Source: Streptomyces sp. NRRL S-455
Lineage (GTDB): Bacteria; Actinomycetota; Actinomycetes; Streptomycetales; Streptomycetaceae
Direction: 5' to 3'
NCBI RefSeq assembly: GCF_000717875.1
Contig: NZ_JOCT01000025.1
Span: forward strand, 1-64,000
DNA: 64,000 bases
Shown: one piece after another, positions 33,884-42,480 of the stretch
Position numbering within the stretch: position 1 is the first letter of the stretch
Layout: every line of letters begins with the position of its first letter
Made by a program: the position numbers and the translations under genes
The notes under the pieces: model-generated
What the model was told of the DNA's origin: nothing
The model's database searches: none
Seen by the model: only the letters and a program-made list of their open reading frames with translations

Positions 33884-34672
33884 ATGCGCACCGCCCTGCT
33901 CCAGAGCTCCGGCCGCCCCGGCTCCACCGCCGAGAACCTCAAGGTCCTCGACGAGGCCGCGGGCCGGGCCGCCGCCGCGGGCGCGGGGCTGCTGGTCGCG
34001 CCGGAGATGTTCCTGACCGGGTACGCGATCGGTGACGACATCGGCCGGCTCGCCGAGCCAGCCGACGGCGACGGCGCTGACGCGATCGCCGAGACCGCGA
34101 CGCGGTACGGACTGGCGATCGCCTACGGCTACCCCGAGCGGGCCGGCGAGACGGTGTTCAACTCCGCCCAGCTGATCTCCGCCGACGGCACCCGCCTGGC
34201 CAACTACCGCAAGACGCACCTCTTCGGCTGCTTCGAGCGCGACCACTTCGCACCGGGTGAACAGCCGGTCGTCCAGGCCCAGATCGACGGCGTCCGGGTC
34301 GGTGTCCTGATCTGCTACGACGTCGAGTTCCCGGAGAACGTCCGCGCCCACGCCCTCGCCGGCACCGACCTGCTGGTCGTCCCGACGGCGCAGATGCACC
34401 CGTTCCAGTTCGTCGCCGAGTCGATGATCCCGGTGCGGGCCTTCGAGAACCAGATGTACGTCGCGTACGTCAACCGGGTCGGGCAGGAAGGGGAGTTCGA
34501 GTTCGTCGGCCTCTCCACACTCGCGGGGCCCGACGGGGTCGCCCGTACCCGCGCCGGGCGGGGCGAGGAGCTCGTGTTCGCCGACGTGGACCCGGCCTTC
34601 CTCGCCGCGTCGCGCGAGGCCAACCCGTATCTGCGGGACCGGCGCCCCGGCCTGTACGGGTCGCTGATCTGA
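33884..34672 (+). CDS. davA: Nitrilase-superfamily amidase, DavA-like (5-aminovaleramidase)
   Basis: 262 residues, close to Pseudomonas DavA. The Glu-Lys-Cys triad is complete: Glu41 (APEMFLTGY), Lys110 (YRKTHLFG) and Cys144 (ICYDVEFPE). DavA hydrolyses 5-aminovaleramide to 5-aminovalerate and ammonia, the second step of the lysine monooxygenase route. The assignment rests mainly on the partner gene, a DavB-like lysine monooxygenase 53 bp downstream. The ATG has GGTGAGGA nine bases upstream. It could act on another small amide. Confidence 0.82.
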   Translation: MRTALLQSSGRPGSTAENLKVLDEAAGRAAAAGAGLLVAPEMFLTGYAIGDDIGRLAEPADGDGADAIAETATRYGLAIAYGYPERAGETVFNSAQLISADGTRLANYRKTHLFGCFERDHFAPGEQPVVQAQIDGVRVGVLICYDVEFPENVRAHALAGTDLLVVPTAQMHPFQFVAESMIPVRAFENQMYVAYVNRVGQEGEFEFVGLSTLAGPDGVARTRAGRGEELVFADVDPAFLAASREANPYLRDRRPGLYGSLI

Positions 34673-34725
34673 CAACCCCCTGATCTCTCTCCCCCCAGTT
34701 CTTTCGTACAAGGAGTCCGTACCCC

Positions 34726-36438
34726 ATGACGTCCACCGTGCCCAACGCCGTCGAGCACGCAGACGCGCAGCAGCCGCCGATCACCATGTTCGGCCCGGAC
34801 TTCCCGTACGCCTACGACGACTTCCTCGCCCACCCGGCGGGTCTCGGTCAGATACCCGCGACGCAGCACGGCACGGAGGTCGCGGTCATCGGCGGCGGGC
34901 TGTCGGGCATCGTCGCCGCGTACGAGCTGATGAAGATGGGCCTCAAGCCGGTCGTCTACGAGGCCGACCAGATCGGCGGGCGCCTTCGGACGGTGGGCTT
35001 CGACGGCTGCGACGAGTCCCTCACCGCCGAGATGGGCGCGATGCGCTTCCCGCCGTCCTCCACCGCCCTCCAGCACTACATCGACCTGGTCGGCCTTGAG
35101 ACCCGGCCCTTCCCCAACCCCCTGGCGGAGGCGACGCCGTCGACCGTCGTCGACCTCAAGGGCGAGTCGCACTACGCCGAGACGATCGACGACCTGCCCC
35201 AGGTGTACCGGGACGTCGCCCAGGCCTGGAACCGGTGCCTGGAGGAGGGCGCCGACTTCTCCGACATGAACCGCGCCCTGCGCGAGCGGGACGTGCCGCG
35301 TATCCGCGAGATCTGGTCCCGGCTCGTCGAGAAGCTCGACAACCAGACCTTCTACGGCTTCCTGTGCGACTCCGAGGCGTTCAAGTCCTTCCGGCACCGC
35401 GAGATCTTCGGCCAGGTGGGCTTCGGCACCGGCGGCTGGGACACCGACTTCCCCAACTCCATCCTGGAGATCCTCCGCGTCGTCTACACCGAGGCCGACG
35501 ACCACCACCGCGGCATCGTCGGCGGCTCCCAGCAACTGCCGCTGCGCCTGTGGGAGCGCGAGCCGCAGAAGATCGTCCACTGGGCCCAGGGCACCTCGCT
35601 CGCGACCCTGCACGAGGGCGGCGAGCCCCGCCCGGCCGTGACGCGGCTGCACCGCACGGCGGGCAACCGGATCACGGTGACGGACGCGCGTGGCGACATC
35701 CGCACCTACCGGGCGGCGATCTTCACCGCCCAGTCCTGGATGCTGCTCTCGAAGATCGACTGCGACGACTCGCTCTTCCCGATCGACCACTGGACGGCCA
35801 TCGAGCGCACCCACTACATGGAGAGCTCCAAGCTCTTCGTGCCGGTGGACCGCCCGTTCTGGCTGGACAAGGCCGTCGACGACAGGGGAAACCCGACCGG
35901 CCGGGACGTCATGTCGATGACGCTCACCGACCGCATGACGCGCGGCACCTACCTCCTCGACGACGGCCCGGACAAGCCCGCCGTCATCTGCCTCTCCTAC
36001 ACCTGGTGCGACGACAGCCTGAAGTGGCTGCCGCTGTCCGCGAACGAGCGGATGGAGGTGATGCTGAAGTCGCTCGGCGAGATCTATCCGAACGTCGACA
36101 TCCGGGGGCACATCATCGGCAACCCGGTGACCGTCTCCTGGGAGAACGAGCCCTACTTCATGGGCGCGTTCAAGGCCAACCTCCCCGGTCACTACCGCTA
36201 CCAGCGGCGCCTGTTCACCCACTTCATGCAGGACCGGCTGCCCGAGGACAAGCGCGGCATCTTCCTCGCCGGCGACGACATCTCCTGGACGGCCGGCTGG
36301 GCCGAGGGCGCCGTCCAGACCGCCCTCAACGCGGTCTGGGGCGTGATGCACCACCTCGGCGGCACGACCGACCCGACCAACCCGGGCCCCGGCGACGTCT
36401 ACGACGACATCGCGCCGGTCGAACTGCCGGAGGACTAG
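34726..36438 (+). CDS. davB: Flavin amine oxidase family, DavB-like lysine 2-monooxygenase
   Basis: 570 residues, the size of Pseudomonas DavB. The dinucleotide motif IGGGLSGIVAAYELMKMGLK starts at residue 55. ITMFGPDFPYAYDDFLAHPAG at 19-39, FGQVGFGTGGWDTDFPNS, and the C-terminal FLAGDDISWTAGWAEGAVQT closely resemble DavB from memory. DavB oxidatively decarboxylates L-lysine to 5-aminovaleramide. Tryptophan and phenylalanine monooxygenases are relatives, so substrate needs testing. AAGGAG lies upstream of the ATG. The stop overlaps the convergent next gene by four bases. Confidence 0.88.
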   Translation: MTSTVPNAVEHADAQQPPITMFGPDFPYAYDDFLAHPAGLGQIPATQHGTEVAVIGGGLSGIVAAYELMKMGLKPVVYEADQIGGRLRTVGFDGCDESLTAEMGAMRFPPSSTALQHYIDLVGLETRPFPNPLAEATPSTVVDLKGESHYAETIDDLPQVYRDVAQAWNRCLEEGADFSDMNRALRERDVPRIREIWSRLVEKLDNQTFYGFLCDSEAFKSFRHREIFGQVGFGTGGWDTDFPNSILEILRVVYTEADDHHRGIVGGSQQLPLRLWEREPQKIVHWAQGTSLATLHEGGEPRPAVTRLHRTAGNRITVTDARGDIRTYRAAIFTAQSWMLLSKIDCDDSLFPIDHWTAIERTHYMESSKLFVPVDRPFWLDKAVDDRGNPTGRDVMSMTLTDRMTRGTYLLDDGPDKPAVICLSYTWCDDSLKWLPLSANERMEVMLKSLGEIYPNVDIRGHIIGNPVTVSWENEPYFMGAFKANLPGHYRYQRRLFTHFMQDRLPEDKRGIFLAGDDISWTAGWAEGAVQTALNAVWGVMHHLGGTTDPTNPGPGDVYDDIAPVELPED

Positions 36439-37160
36439 GAGAACCGGCAGGGCCCGGGCAGCGGCTCGGGCAGGGGCGTGAGCAGCATGCGCCCCGCGAA
36501 GCCCACGGCCGTGTCCAGACGTTCGGTGAACTCCTCTGCGACGTCCGGGAAGTCCCGCAGCGCCCACAGGGCCCGGGCCGCCGTCCAGGCCGCGTCCCGG
36601 GCCCGCTCCAGACTCCACGAGCCGAGCAGATGGGTGAGCGGGTCGGCGATCTGGAGGAGGTCGGGGCCCGGCATCAGATCTTCGCGGATGCGTTCCTCCA
36701 GCGAGACGAGGAGATCGCCCACCGTGTCGAACTCGTCTTCCAGTTCGGCGGGCGCGCAGCCGAGCGTACGGCAGGTGTCCACGACGGCCAGCGCGAGATC
36801 GTGCCCGATGTGCGCGTTGATGCCCGCCAGCGCGAACTGCAACGGCCGTACCCCGGGGTGACGGCGGAACTGGAACAGCGGCCGCCAGCAGGCCGGGGGA
36901 CGCCGCTCGTCCGAGCCCGCCTCGACGACGGTCAGATACCGCTCCGCGAACCGGACGTCCAGCGTGATCGCGGCGTGCCGGTCGGCGAACCGCCCGGTGC
37001 CGACGTACCGGCCCACCGCCTGCGTCACGGCGAGGTAGACGCGGTTGAAGACGGCCACGCCGTCCCGGGGGTGCAGGGTCGCGTCGAGGGCGCGCATACG
37101 GGAGATGACTCCGTCGACCGGAGTGTCCACGGCCGGGGGGACTTGTTCGCATCGCGGCAT
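36435..37160 (-). CDS. DUF5995-like conserved protein
   Basis: 241 residues from MPRCEQVPP; a start 24 codons further up is possible and neither has a good Shine-Dalgarno. The features FNRVYLAVT, DVRFAERYL and INAHIGHDLALAVVDTC are typical of the all-alpha DUF5995 family of actinobacteria, with a conserved His and Asp in the NAHIGHDL motif. The function is unknown. No signal peptide or membrane span. Convergent to davB. Confidence 0.75.
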   Translation of the reverse strand: MPRCEQVPPAVDTPVDGVISRMRALDATLHPRDGVAVFNRVYLAVTQAVGRYVGTGRFADRHAAITLDVRFAERYLTVVEAGSDERRPPACWRPLFQFRRHPGVRPLQFALAGINAHIGHDLALAVVDTCRTLGCAPAELEDEFDTVGDLLVSLEERIREDLMPGPDLLQIADPLTHLLGSWSLERARDAAWTAARALWALRDFPDVAEEFTERLDTAVGFAGRMLLTPLPEPLPGPCRFS

Positions 37161-37308
37161 GCGGGCAGAGTCGCAGCTTTGGGCCGGCCGGAGGGCCGGC
37201 GGGCCCGGCGCTTCCCCGAAACGGGGGAACACGGCTCGCCGCAGGGGAGGGGAGCAGTACCGTGTCGGGCACCAGCCGCAAGGGCAACGGCGCCTCGGCG
37301 GACGGCGC

Positions 37309-38688
37309 CTACGACTTGGCGTCGTCGTAGGAGGAGGTGCCCTCGTCCAGCAGCGGGTGCTGCGTCTTCAGATGGGCCGGTGCGAAGGCCCGCAGCGCGT
37401 GGTAGCCGGTGATGACGACCAGGGTGCCGAGGGCGATGCCGCTCAGCGAGAACGTGTCCGTGAACTTCATGGAGACGTTGCCGACGCCGATGATGATGCC
37501 CGCGGCCGCCGGGACCAGGTTCAGCGGATTGCGCAGATCCACCCCGGCGTTGATCCAGATCTGCGCGCCGAGCAGGCCGATCATGCCGTACAGGATGACG
37601 GTGATGCCGCCGAGCACACCGCCGGGGATCGCGGCGACGACCGCGCCGAACTTGGGGCAGACGCCGAAGAGGAGCGCGAAACCGGCGGCGGCCCAGTAGG
37701 CGGCCGTCGAGTAGACGCGGGTCGCGGCCATCACGCCGATGTTCTCGGAGTAGGTGGTGTTGGGCGGGCCGCCGACCGCGGTGGACAGCATCGAGCCGAC
37801 GCCGTCGGCCGCGATCGCCGTGCCGAGCTTGTCGTCCAGTGAGTCGCCGGTCATCTCGCCGACCGCCTTCACATGCCCGGCGTTCTCCGCGACCAGCGCG
37901 ATGACGACCGGCAGGGCGACCAGGATCGCCGACCACTCGAACGACGGGCCGTGCAGGGTCGGCAGCCCGATCCAGTCGGCCTGGCCCACGCCGGAGAGGT
38001 CGAGCCGCCAGTGGTCGGTGAGCTTGCCGCTCGCGTCGACCGAGTGGATCCTGCCGAAGACCAGGTCGAAGATCCAGGAGATGCCGTACCCGAAGACCAG
38101 CCCGAGGAAGATCGCGATCCGGGACCAGAAACCGCGCAGGCACACCACGGCGAGACCGGTGAACAGCATCACCAGCAGCGCCGTCCACTGGTCCTGCGGC
38201 CAGTACGTCGAGGCCGTCACCGGGGCCAGGTTGAAGCCGATCAGCATGACCACCGCGCCGGTCACGATGGGCGGCATCGTGGCGTGGATGATCCGCGCCC
38301 CGAACCGCCGCACGGCGAGCCCCACCAGGACCAGTGCGGCACCGACGACGAAGACCGCGCCGGTCACGGTGGCGCTGCTGCCGCCCTGTGCGCGGATGAC
38401 CGCCGCCACACCGACGAACGACAGCGAGCAGCCCAGGTAGCTGGGGACGCGGCCACGCGTGGCGAGCAGGAACACGACGGTCGCGACGCCCGACATCATG
38501 ATCGCGAGATTGGGGTCCAGACCCATCAGGACCGGGGCCACGAAGGACGCGCCGAACATGGCCACCACGTGCTGGGCACCGAGCCCGGCCGTGCGGGGCC
38601 ACGACAGCCGCTCGTCGGGGCGGACCACCGCGCCGGGCGCCGGGGTGCGTCCGTCGCCGTGCAGTTTCCAGCGGACGCCGAGATCCAT
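37309..38688 (-). CDS. NCS2-family nucleobase permease (uracil/xanthine type)
   Basis: 459 residues, 14 predicted spans. The sequence LGAQHVVAMFGASFVAPVLMG near residues 36-56 and the transport motif VALVAENAGHVKAVGEMTG (the Glu-Asn motif of span 8, near 263-281) mark the NCS2/UraA group. It takes up uracil, or possibly xanthine, by proton symport. The regulation is unclear: the upstream region has no PyrR-type element that I can see. Confidence 0.92.
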   Translation of the reverse strand: MDLGVRWKLHGDGRTPAPGAVVRPDERLSWPRTAGLGAQHVVAMFGASFVAPVLMGLDPNLAIMMSGVATVVFLLATRGRVPSYLGCSLSFVGVAAVIRAQGGSSATVTGAVFVVGAALVLVGLAVRRFGARIIHATMPPIVTGAVVMLIGFNLAPVTASTYWPQDQWTALLVMLFTGLAVVCLRGFWSRIAIFLGLVFGYGISWIFDLVFGRIHSVDASGKLTDHWRLDLSGVGQADWIGLPTLHGPSFEWSAILVALPVVIALVAENAGHVKAVGEMTGDSLDDKLGTAIAADGVGSMLSTAVGGPPNTTYSENIGVMAATRVYSTAAYWAAAGFALLFGVCPKFGAVVAAIPGGVLGGITVILYGMIGLLGAQIWINAGVDLRNPLNLVPAAAGIIIGVGNVSMKFTDTFSLSGIALGTLVVITGYHALRAFAPAHLKTQHPLLDEGTSSYDDAKS

Positions 38689-38790
38689 GGTGCGGTATCG
38701 CTTTCGTCGTGCGTGCGAGTGTCCGGACCATTGTCGGGGTGCGCCCGGAGCGGCGATGACCGGGGCGGGCCCGGCCGGCCCCGGATCCGC

Positions 38791-39996
38791 TCAGGGCCGT
38801 GGGTCGGGGACGGCCGCGTCCGGCCGGCTGATCTTCGCCCGGTCGCCGGGACGCAACACGGCCGCGAACGCCACCAGGCCGCCGGACAGCAGCGTCACCA
38901 GGCAGAACGACACCATCAGGCTGGTCGCCTGGGCCAGCATGCCGATGGCGCTCGGCGCGATCAGGCCGGAGGTGTACGTGATGGTCGCGACACCCGCGAT
39001 GGCCAGGCTCGGGTTGGAGCCGCTGCGCCCCGCCGCCGCGAAGCACAGCGGTACGACGACGGCGATGCCAAGCCCCATCAGCGCGAACCCGGTCATCGCC
39101 GCCGCCGGCTGCTCCGCGACGACGATCAGCAGCCCGCCGAGGACGGCGAGCACCCCGCTCGCACGCACGGTCCGCACGGCGCCGAAGCGGTCCACGATCC
39201 GGTCGCCGGCGATCCGGGCGAGCGCCATGGTGAGGGTGAAGCCCGTCGTGCACGCCGCCGCGAGACCGGCCGAGGTCTCCAGTTGCTCGCGCAGGTAGAC
39301 CGCCGACCAGTCCAGGCTCGCGCCCTCGGCGAACACCGCGCAGAACCCGATCGCGCCGATGACCAGCGCCGACCGGGGCGGCAGCGCGAACCTCGGCGGC
39401 GGCTCCTCGTCCGCGGCGGGCTGCAGGTCGAGCACCCACTGGCAGGACAGCACGCCGACGAGGGTGAGGGCCACGGCGGCCAGCACGTGGTGCAGCCGGG
39501 CGTCCGAGCCGAGGTGCGCGGCGAGCGTGCCGGCCGCCGAACCGACCAGGGCCCCGACGCTCCACATGCCGTGCAGTCCGGACATGATCGACCGGTCGAG
39601 GCGGTTCTCGACCTCGACACCGAGGGCGTTCATCGCCACGTCCGCCATGCCAGCCGTCGCGCCGTACGTGAACAGGGCCAGGCAGAGCGTCAGGAGGTTC
39701 GGGGCGAGGGACGGCAGGACCAGGGACATCGTCCACAGGGCGATCAGTCCGCGCAGTGCGTTGCGGGCCCCGAAACGGTGGCTGACACTGCCCGCGAGCG
39801 GCATCGCGACGGACGCGCCCAGCGCGGGGAAGGCGAGGGCGATCCCCAACTGCCCCGCGCTGACGCCCGCGTGGTCCTGGATCCACGGCACACGGGTGGC
39901 GAACGAGCCGGTCACCGCGCCGTGCACGGCGAAGACGGCGGCCACGGCGTACCGCGACCGCTTCACCTCGCGCAGTTCGTCGAGCACGTTGCCCAT
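38791..39996 (-). CDS. MFS transporter (sugar-type), divergent from a ROK regulator
   Basis: 401 residues, 12 spans. It opens MGNVLDELREVKRSRYAVAA followed by span 1. The A motif region LAGSVSHRFGARNALRGL lies near residue 64. The ATG at 39996 has GGAGGGGGA seven bases upstream. Divergent pairing with a ROK-family repressor and a shared operator suggests a sugar-responsive exporter or importer. The substrate is unknown. Confidence 0.88.
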   Translation of the reverse strand: MGNVLDELREVKRSRYAVAAVFAVHGAVTGSFATRVPWIQDHAGVSAGQLGIALAFPALGASVAMPLAGSVSHRFGARNALRGLIALWTMSLVLPSLAPNLLTLCLALFTYGATAGMADVAMNALGVEVENRLDRSIMSGLHGMWSVGALVGSAAGTLAAHLGSDARLHHVLAAVALTLVGVLSCQWVLDLQPAADEEPPPRFALPPRSALVIGAIGFCAVFAEGASLDWSAVYLREQLETSAGLAAACTTGFTLTMALARIAGDRIVDRFGAVRTVRASGVLAVLGGLLIVVAEQPAAAMTGFALMGLGIAVVVPLCFAAAGRSGSNPSLAIAGVATITYTSGLIAPSAIGMLAQATSLMVSFCLVTLLSGGLVAFAAVLRPGDRAKISRPDAAVPDPRP

Positions 39997-40045
39997 TCTG
40001 CGGTCCCCCTCCAGGTCTTCGCTGCCGCGCTCACCGCAGCGGGCG

Positions 40046-40071
40046 TAAACTATCAGGAACCCTGCCTGATA
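40046..40071. promoter_or_regulatory. Shared operator between the MFS and ROK genes
   Basis: The inverted repeat TATCAGG-N7-CCTGATA at 40051-40071 lies in the 135-bp divergent gap, overlapping a possible -10 TAAACT at 40046-40051. Such a site probably binds the ROK protein and controls both genes. Confidence 0.65.
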
Positions 40072-40131
40072 ATAAGAGGGTTTCCCGGCGGGCCACGGCC
40101 GACGGACTCGCCGATCTGGAAGGATCCCGGC

Positions 40132-41379
40132 ATGCCCGCATCCCCGAGCACCGCCCGGGCCATCAACGACCGGCTCGCCCTGCGTCTGCTCCAGCAGGAG
40201 GGCCCGCTGACGGCAGGGCAGTTGAAGCAGCTGACCGGTCTCTCCCGGCCGACCGTCGCCGACCTGGTCGAACGCCTCACCACCGCCGGGCTGATCGCGG
40301 TGGTCGGCGAGGCGGGGGAGCAGCGGCGCGGCCCCAACGCCAAGGTCTACGGCATCGTCGCCGACCGGGCGCACCTCGCCGCGCTGGACGTGCGCACCGA
40401 GGGCGTCGCCGTGACCGTCGCGGACCTGGTGGGCCGGGTGCTGGCCGAGGCGTCGATGCCGATCGGCGGTGACACGGGAACCGGGCCCGCCGTGGAGCAG
40501 GCCGTCGCACTGGTCGAGCGCGTGGTGAAGGAGGCCGGCGCCGACCGCCTGCACACCGTCGGGATCGGGGCCCCCGGCCTGATCGACCCGGCGAACGGCG
40601 AACTCCGTAACTCCTCCGGGCTGCCCGAGTGGCACCGCCGCCTCGTCGCCGCCCTCCAGGAGCGGCTGCCCGAGGCCCGGATCAGCGTCGAGAACGAGAC
40701 CAACCTCGCGGCGCTGGCGGAGCAGCGCGACGGGGCGGCCCGGGACCGGGACACCTTCGTCCTGCTGTGGCTGGGCCACGGCACGGGCGCGGCGGTGGTC
40801 CTCGACGGTGCGTTGCGGCGCGGAGCTTCGGGCGGCACGGGCGAGATCGGCTTCCTGCCGGTGCCGGGCGCGGCCGCGCTGCCGTCCTCGACGGACTGCG
40901 AGGGCGGGTTCCATTCGCTGGCCTCGTCGGCCGCGGTGCTGGAGCTGGCCGCGTTGTGGGGTGTTCCGGTGGTGGCGGAGGGGGAACCGTCGCTGGTGGG
41001 GGTGGTCCGGGCGGCGGCTGGTGTGGTGCGGTCGGCAGTCGGGCTGGTGGAAGACGGCAGGGCCCGTTCCGCGGAGCCCGGCTCCGCCGCCCGCTTCCTC
41101 GACGCGCTGGCCGACCGTGTCGCCGTCGGTGTCGCCTCGGTCGTCGCGATCCTGGACCCCGGGTGCGTGGTGCTCGGCGGTGAGGTGGGGCAGGCCGGTG
41201 GCGAGGAGCTCGCGGGGCGGGTGCAGGACCGCATCGCCCGGATGACACCCCTGGCCACCGAGGTACGGGCGACCACACTGGGCGGCGGCGCGGTCCTGCG
41301 CGGCGCACTCCTCACCGCCCGCGACCGCGCCCAGCGGGAACTCTTCACCCCTGGGGAGCAGGTCGTACAGGGGTGGTAG
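40132..41379 (+). CDS. ROK-family transcriptional repressor
   Basis: 415 residues. The N-terminal winged helix (GPLTAGQLKQLTGLSRPTVADLVERL, about residues 24-49) precedes a ROK kinase-like domain. The DxGxT-type ATP site is degenerate (LAALDVRTEGVAV near 83). The usual HxCxCGxxGC zinc motif is missing; the region ASGGTGEIGFLPVPGAAALPSSTDC shows only one cysteine. It is therefore probably a regulator, not a kinase. AAGGAT precedes the ATG. It is divergent from the MFS gene. Confidence 0.9.
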   Translation: MPASPSTARAINDRLALRLLQQEGPLTAGQLKQLTGLSRPTVADLVERLTTAGLIAVVGEAGEQRRGPNAKVYGIVADRAHLAALDVRTEGVAVTVADLVGRVLAEASMPIGGDTGTGPAVEQAVALVERVVKEAGADRLHTVGIGAPGLIDPANGELRNSSGLPEWHRRLVAALQERLPEARISVENETNLAALAEQRDGAARDRDTFVLLWLGHGTGAAVVLDGALRRGASGGTGEIGFLPVPGAAALPSSTDCEGGFHSLASSAAVLELAALWGVPVVAEGEPSLVGVVRAAAGVVRSAVGLVEDGRARSAEPGSAARFLDALADRVAVGVASVVAILDPGCVVLGGEVGQAGGEELAGRVQDRIARMTPLATEVRATTLGGGAVLRGALLTARDRAQRELFTPGEQVVQGW

Positions 41380-41380
41380 G

Positions 41381-41420
41381 GCCCGGCGGCGGGCAAGGGC
41401 CGTCGTCACCGCCGCCGGGC
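41381..41420 (+). terminator. ROK gene terminator hairpin
   Basis: Arms GCCCGGCGGC (41381-41390) and GCCGCCGGGC (41411-41420) directly after the stop codon. Confidence 0.65.
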
Positions 41421-41442
41421 CGGTCTGGGCGGCCGTGCGTCG

Positions 41443-41472
41443 ACCCTAGAAAGGACTAGACCAGAGCGTCAA
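41443..41472 (-). promoter_or_regulatory. Orphan minus-strand promoter with a DasR-type operator (dre)
   Basis: On the minus strand TTGACG (41467-41472) and TAGGGT (41443-41448) are 18 bp apart, and the spacer holds TGGTCTAGTCC, a close match to the DasR responsive element. DasR represses chitin and N-acetylglucosamine genes. The promoter points at the 3' end of the convergent ROK gene, 64 bp away, and no minus-strand gene follows. In S. coelicolor a chitinase (chiI, SCO1444) lies next to ribE, so this is probably the leftover of a deleted chitinase gene. Confidence 0.65.
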
Positions 41473-41598
41473 TAGGTGCGTCTCTCCCGGCAGTTGCGCC
41501 GCCCTGTCGCGCTGCGGAAAGGCGGAGCAACGTTCTGTGAGGCACCCCACATTCTTAACGTCGATCAGGCGTGGCACACTGGCCATGTATCAGCAGCA

Positions 41599-41725
41599 GC
41601 GCACTCCGGGGTCGGTGAAAGTCCGAACCGGCGGTTAAAGTCCGCGACCCGGTCGCCTCCAGCGGCCGGTTGACCAGGTGAAATTCCTGGACCGACGGTT
41701 AAAGTCCGGATGGGAGGCAGTGCGC
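41599..41725 (+). ncRNA. FMN riboswitch (RFN element)
   Basis: Paired ends GCGCACT (41599-41605) and AGTGCGC (41719-41725) close a multi-branched element. Conserved blocks CTCCGGGGTCGGTGAAAGTC and GGATGGGAGGCAGTGC are at the expected positions, with GGTGAAATTCC inside. It binds FMN and turns off riboflavin genes. It is 147 bp upstream of ribE. The sequence after it can form a further stem between GCGAGCGGG near 41728 and CCCGCTCG near 41806, a possible expression platform. Confidence 0.95.
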
Positions 41726-41871
41726 GGCGAGCGGGCATTCGTGCGCGCCGCCGAAGTGGTCCGTCCTCGGGCGGAACTCATCCGGCGCCGCCCCCGGTGT
41801 TCCCGCTCGTATCCTCTGTCGTCATCGACAGCCCCGGAGTCCGTGCCCGAAGAGGCAGGAGGACCCGGGAA

Positions 41872-42480
41872 GTGTTCACCGGAATCGTCGAAGAGCTGGG
41901 CGAGGTCACCGCCGTCGAGACCCTCGACGACGCCTGTCGCTTCCGCCTGCGCGGCCCCATCGTCACCCAGGGTGCCAAGCACGGCGACTCCATCGCCGTC
42001 AACGGCGTCTGCCTCACCGTCGTCGACCACGAGGGCGAGGAGTTCACCGCCGACGTGATGGCCGAGACGCTGGGCCGCTCCAGCCTCGGCGTCCTCGAGG
42101 CCGGCTCCCGCGTCAACCTCGAACGCCCCATGGCCCTCGGCGAACGCCTCGGCGGGCACATCGTGCAGGGCCATGTCGACGGCACCGGCGAGATCCTGGA
42201 GCGCAAGCCGTCCGAGAACTGGGAGATCGTGAAGATCTCCCTCCCCGCGGACCTCACCCGGTACGTGGTCGAGAAGGGCTCCATCACCGTCGACGGCATC
42301 AGCCTCACGGTCGTCGACGCCGGCCCCGACTACTTCACCGTGAGTCTCATTCCCACCACCCTCGCCCTGACCACGCTCGGCCACAAGCAGGCCGGCGACC
42401 CGGTCAACCTCGAGGTGGACGTCATCGCCAAGTACGTCGAGCGGATGCTGGGCGACCGCACGCAGGGGGCGGCCGAGTGA
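41872..42480 (+). CDS. ribE: Riboflavin synthase alpha chain
   Basis: 202 residues, dismutates two 6,7-dimethyl-8-ribityllumazines to riboflavin. It has two lumazine-binding repeats: VFTGIVEELGEV opens the first and GHIVQGHVDGTGEIL the second at about residue 96. GDSIAVNGVCLTV and KGSITVDGISLTVV are the paired motifs. The GTG at 41872 has AGGAGG 12 bases upstream and starts exactly at the family N terminus. First gene of the riboswitch operon. Confidence 0.96.
   Translation: MFTGIVEELGEVTAVETLDDACRFRLRGPIVTQGAKHGDSIAVNGVCLTVVDHEGEEFTADVMAETLGRSSLGVLEAGSRVNLERPMALGERLGGHIVQGHVDGTGEILERKPSENWEIVKISLPADLTRYVVEKGSITVDGISLTVVDAGPDYFTVSLIPTTLALTTLGHKQAGDPVNLEVDVIAKYVERMLGDRTQGAAE

Noticed and set aside
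34315..37287. 990-codon minus-strand frame across davA, davB and the DUF5995-like gene
   Set aside because: It spans clearly coding genes on the other strand or frame and has no recognisable domain.
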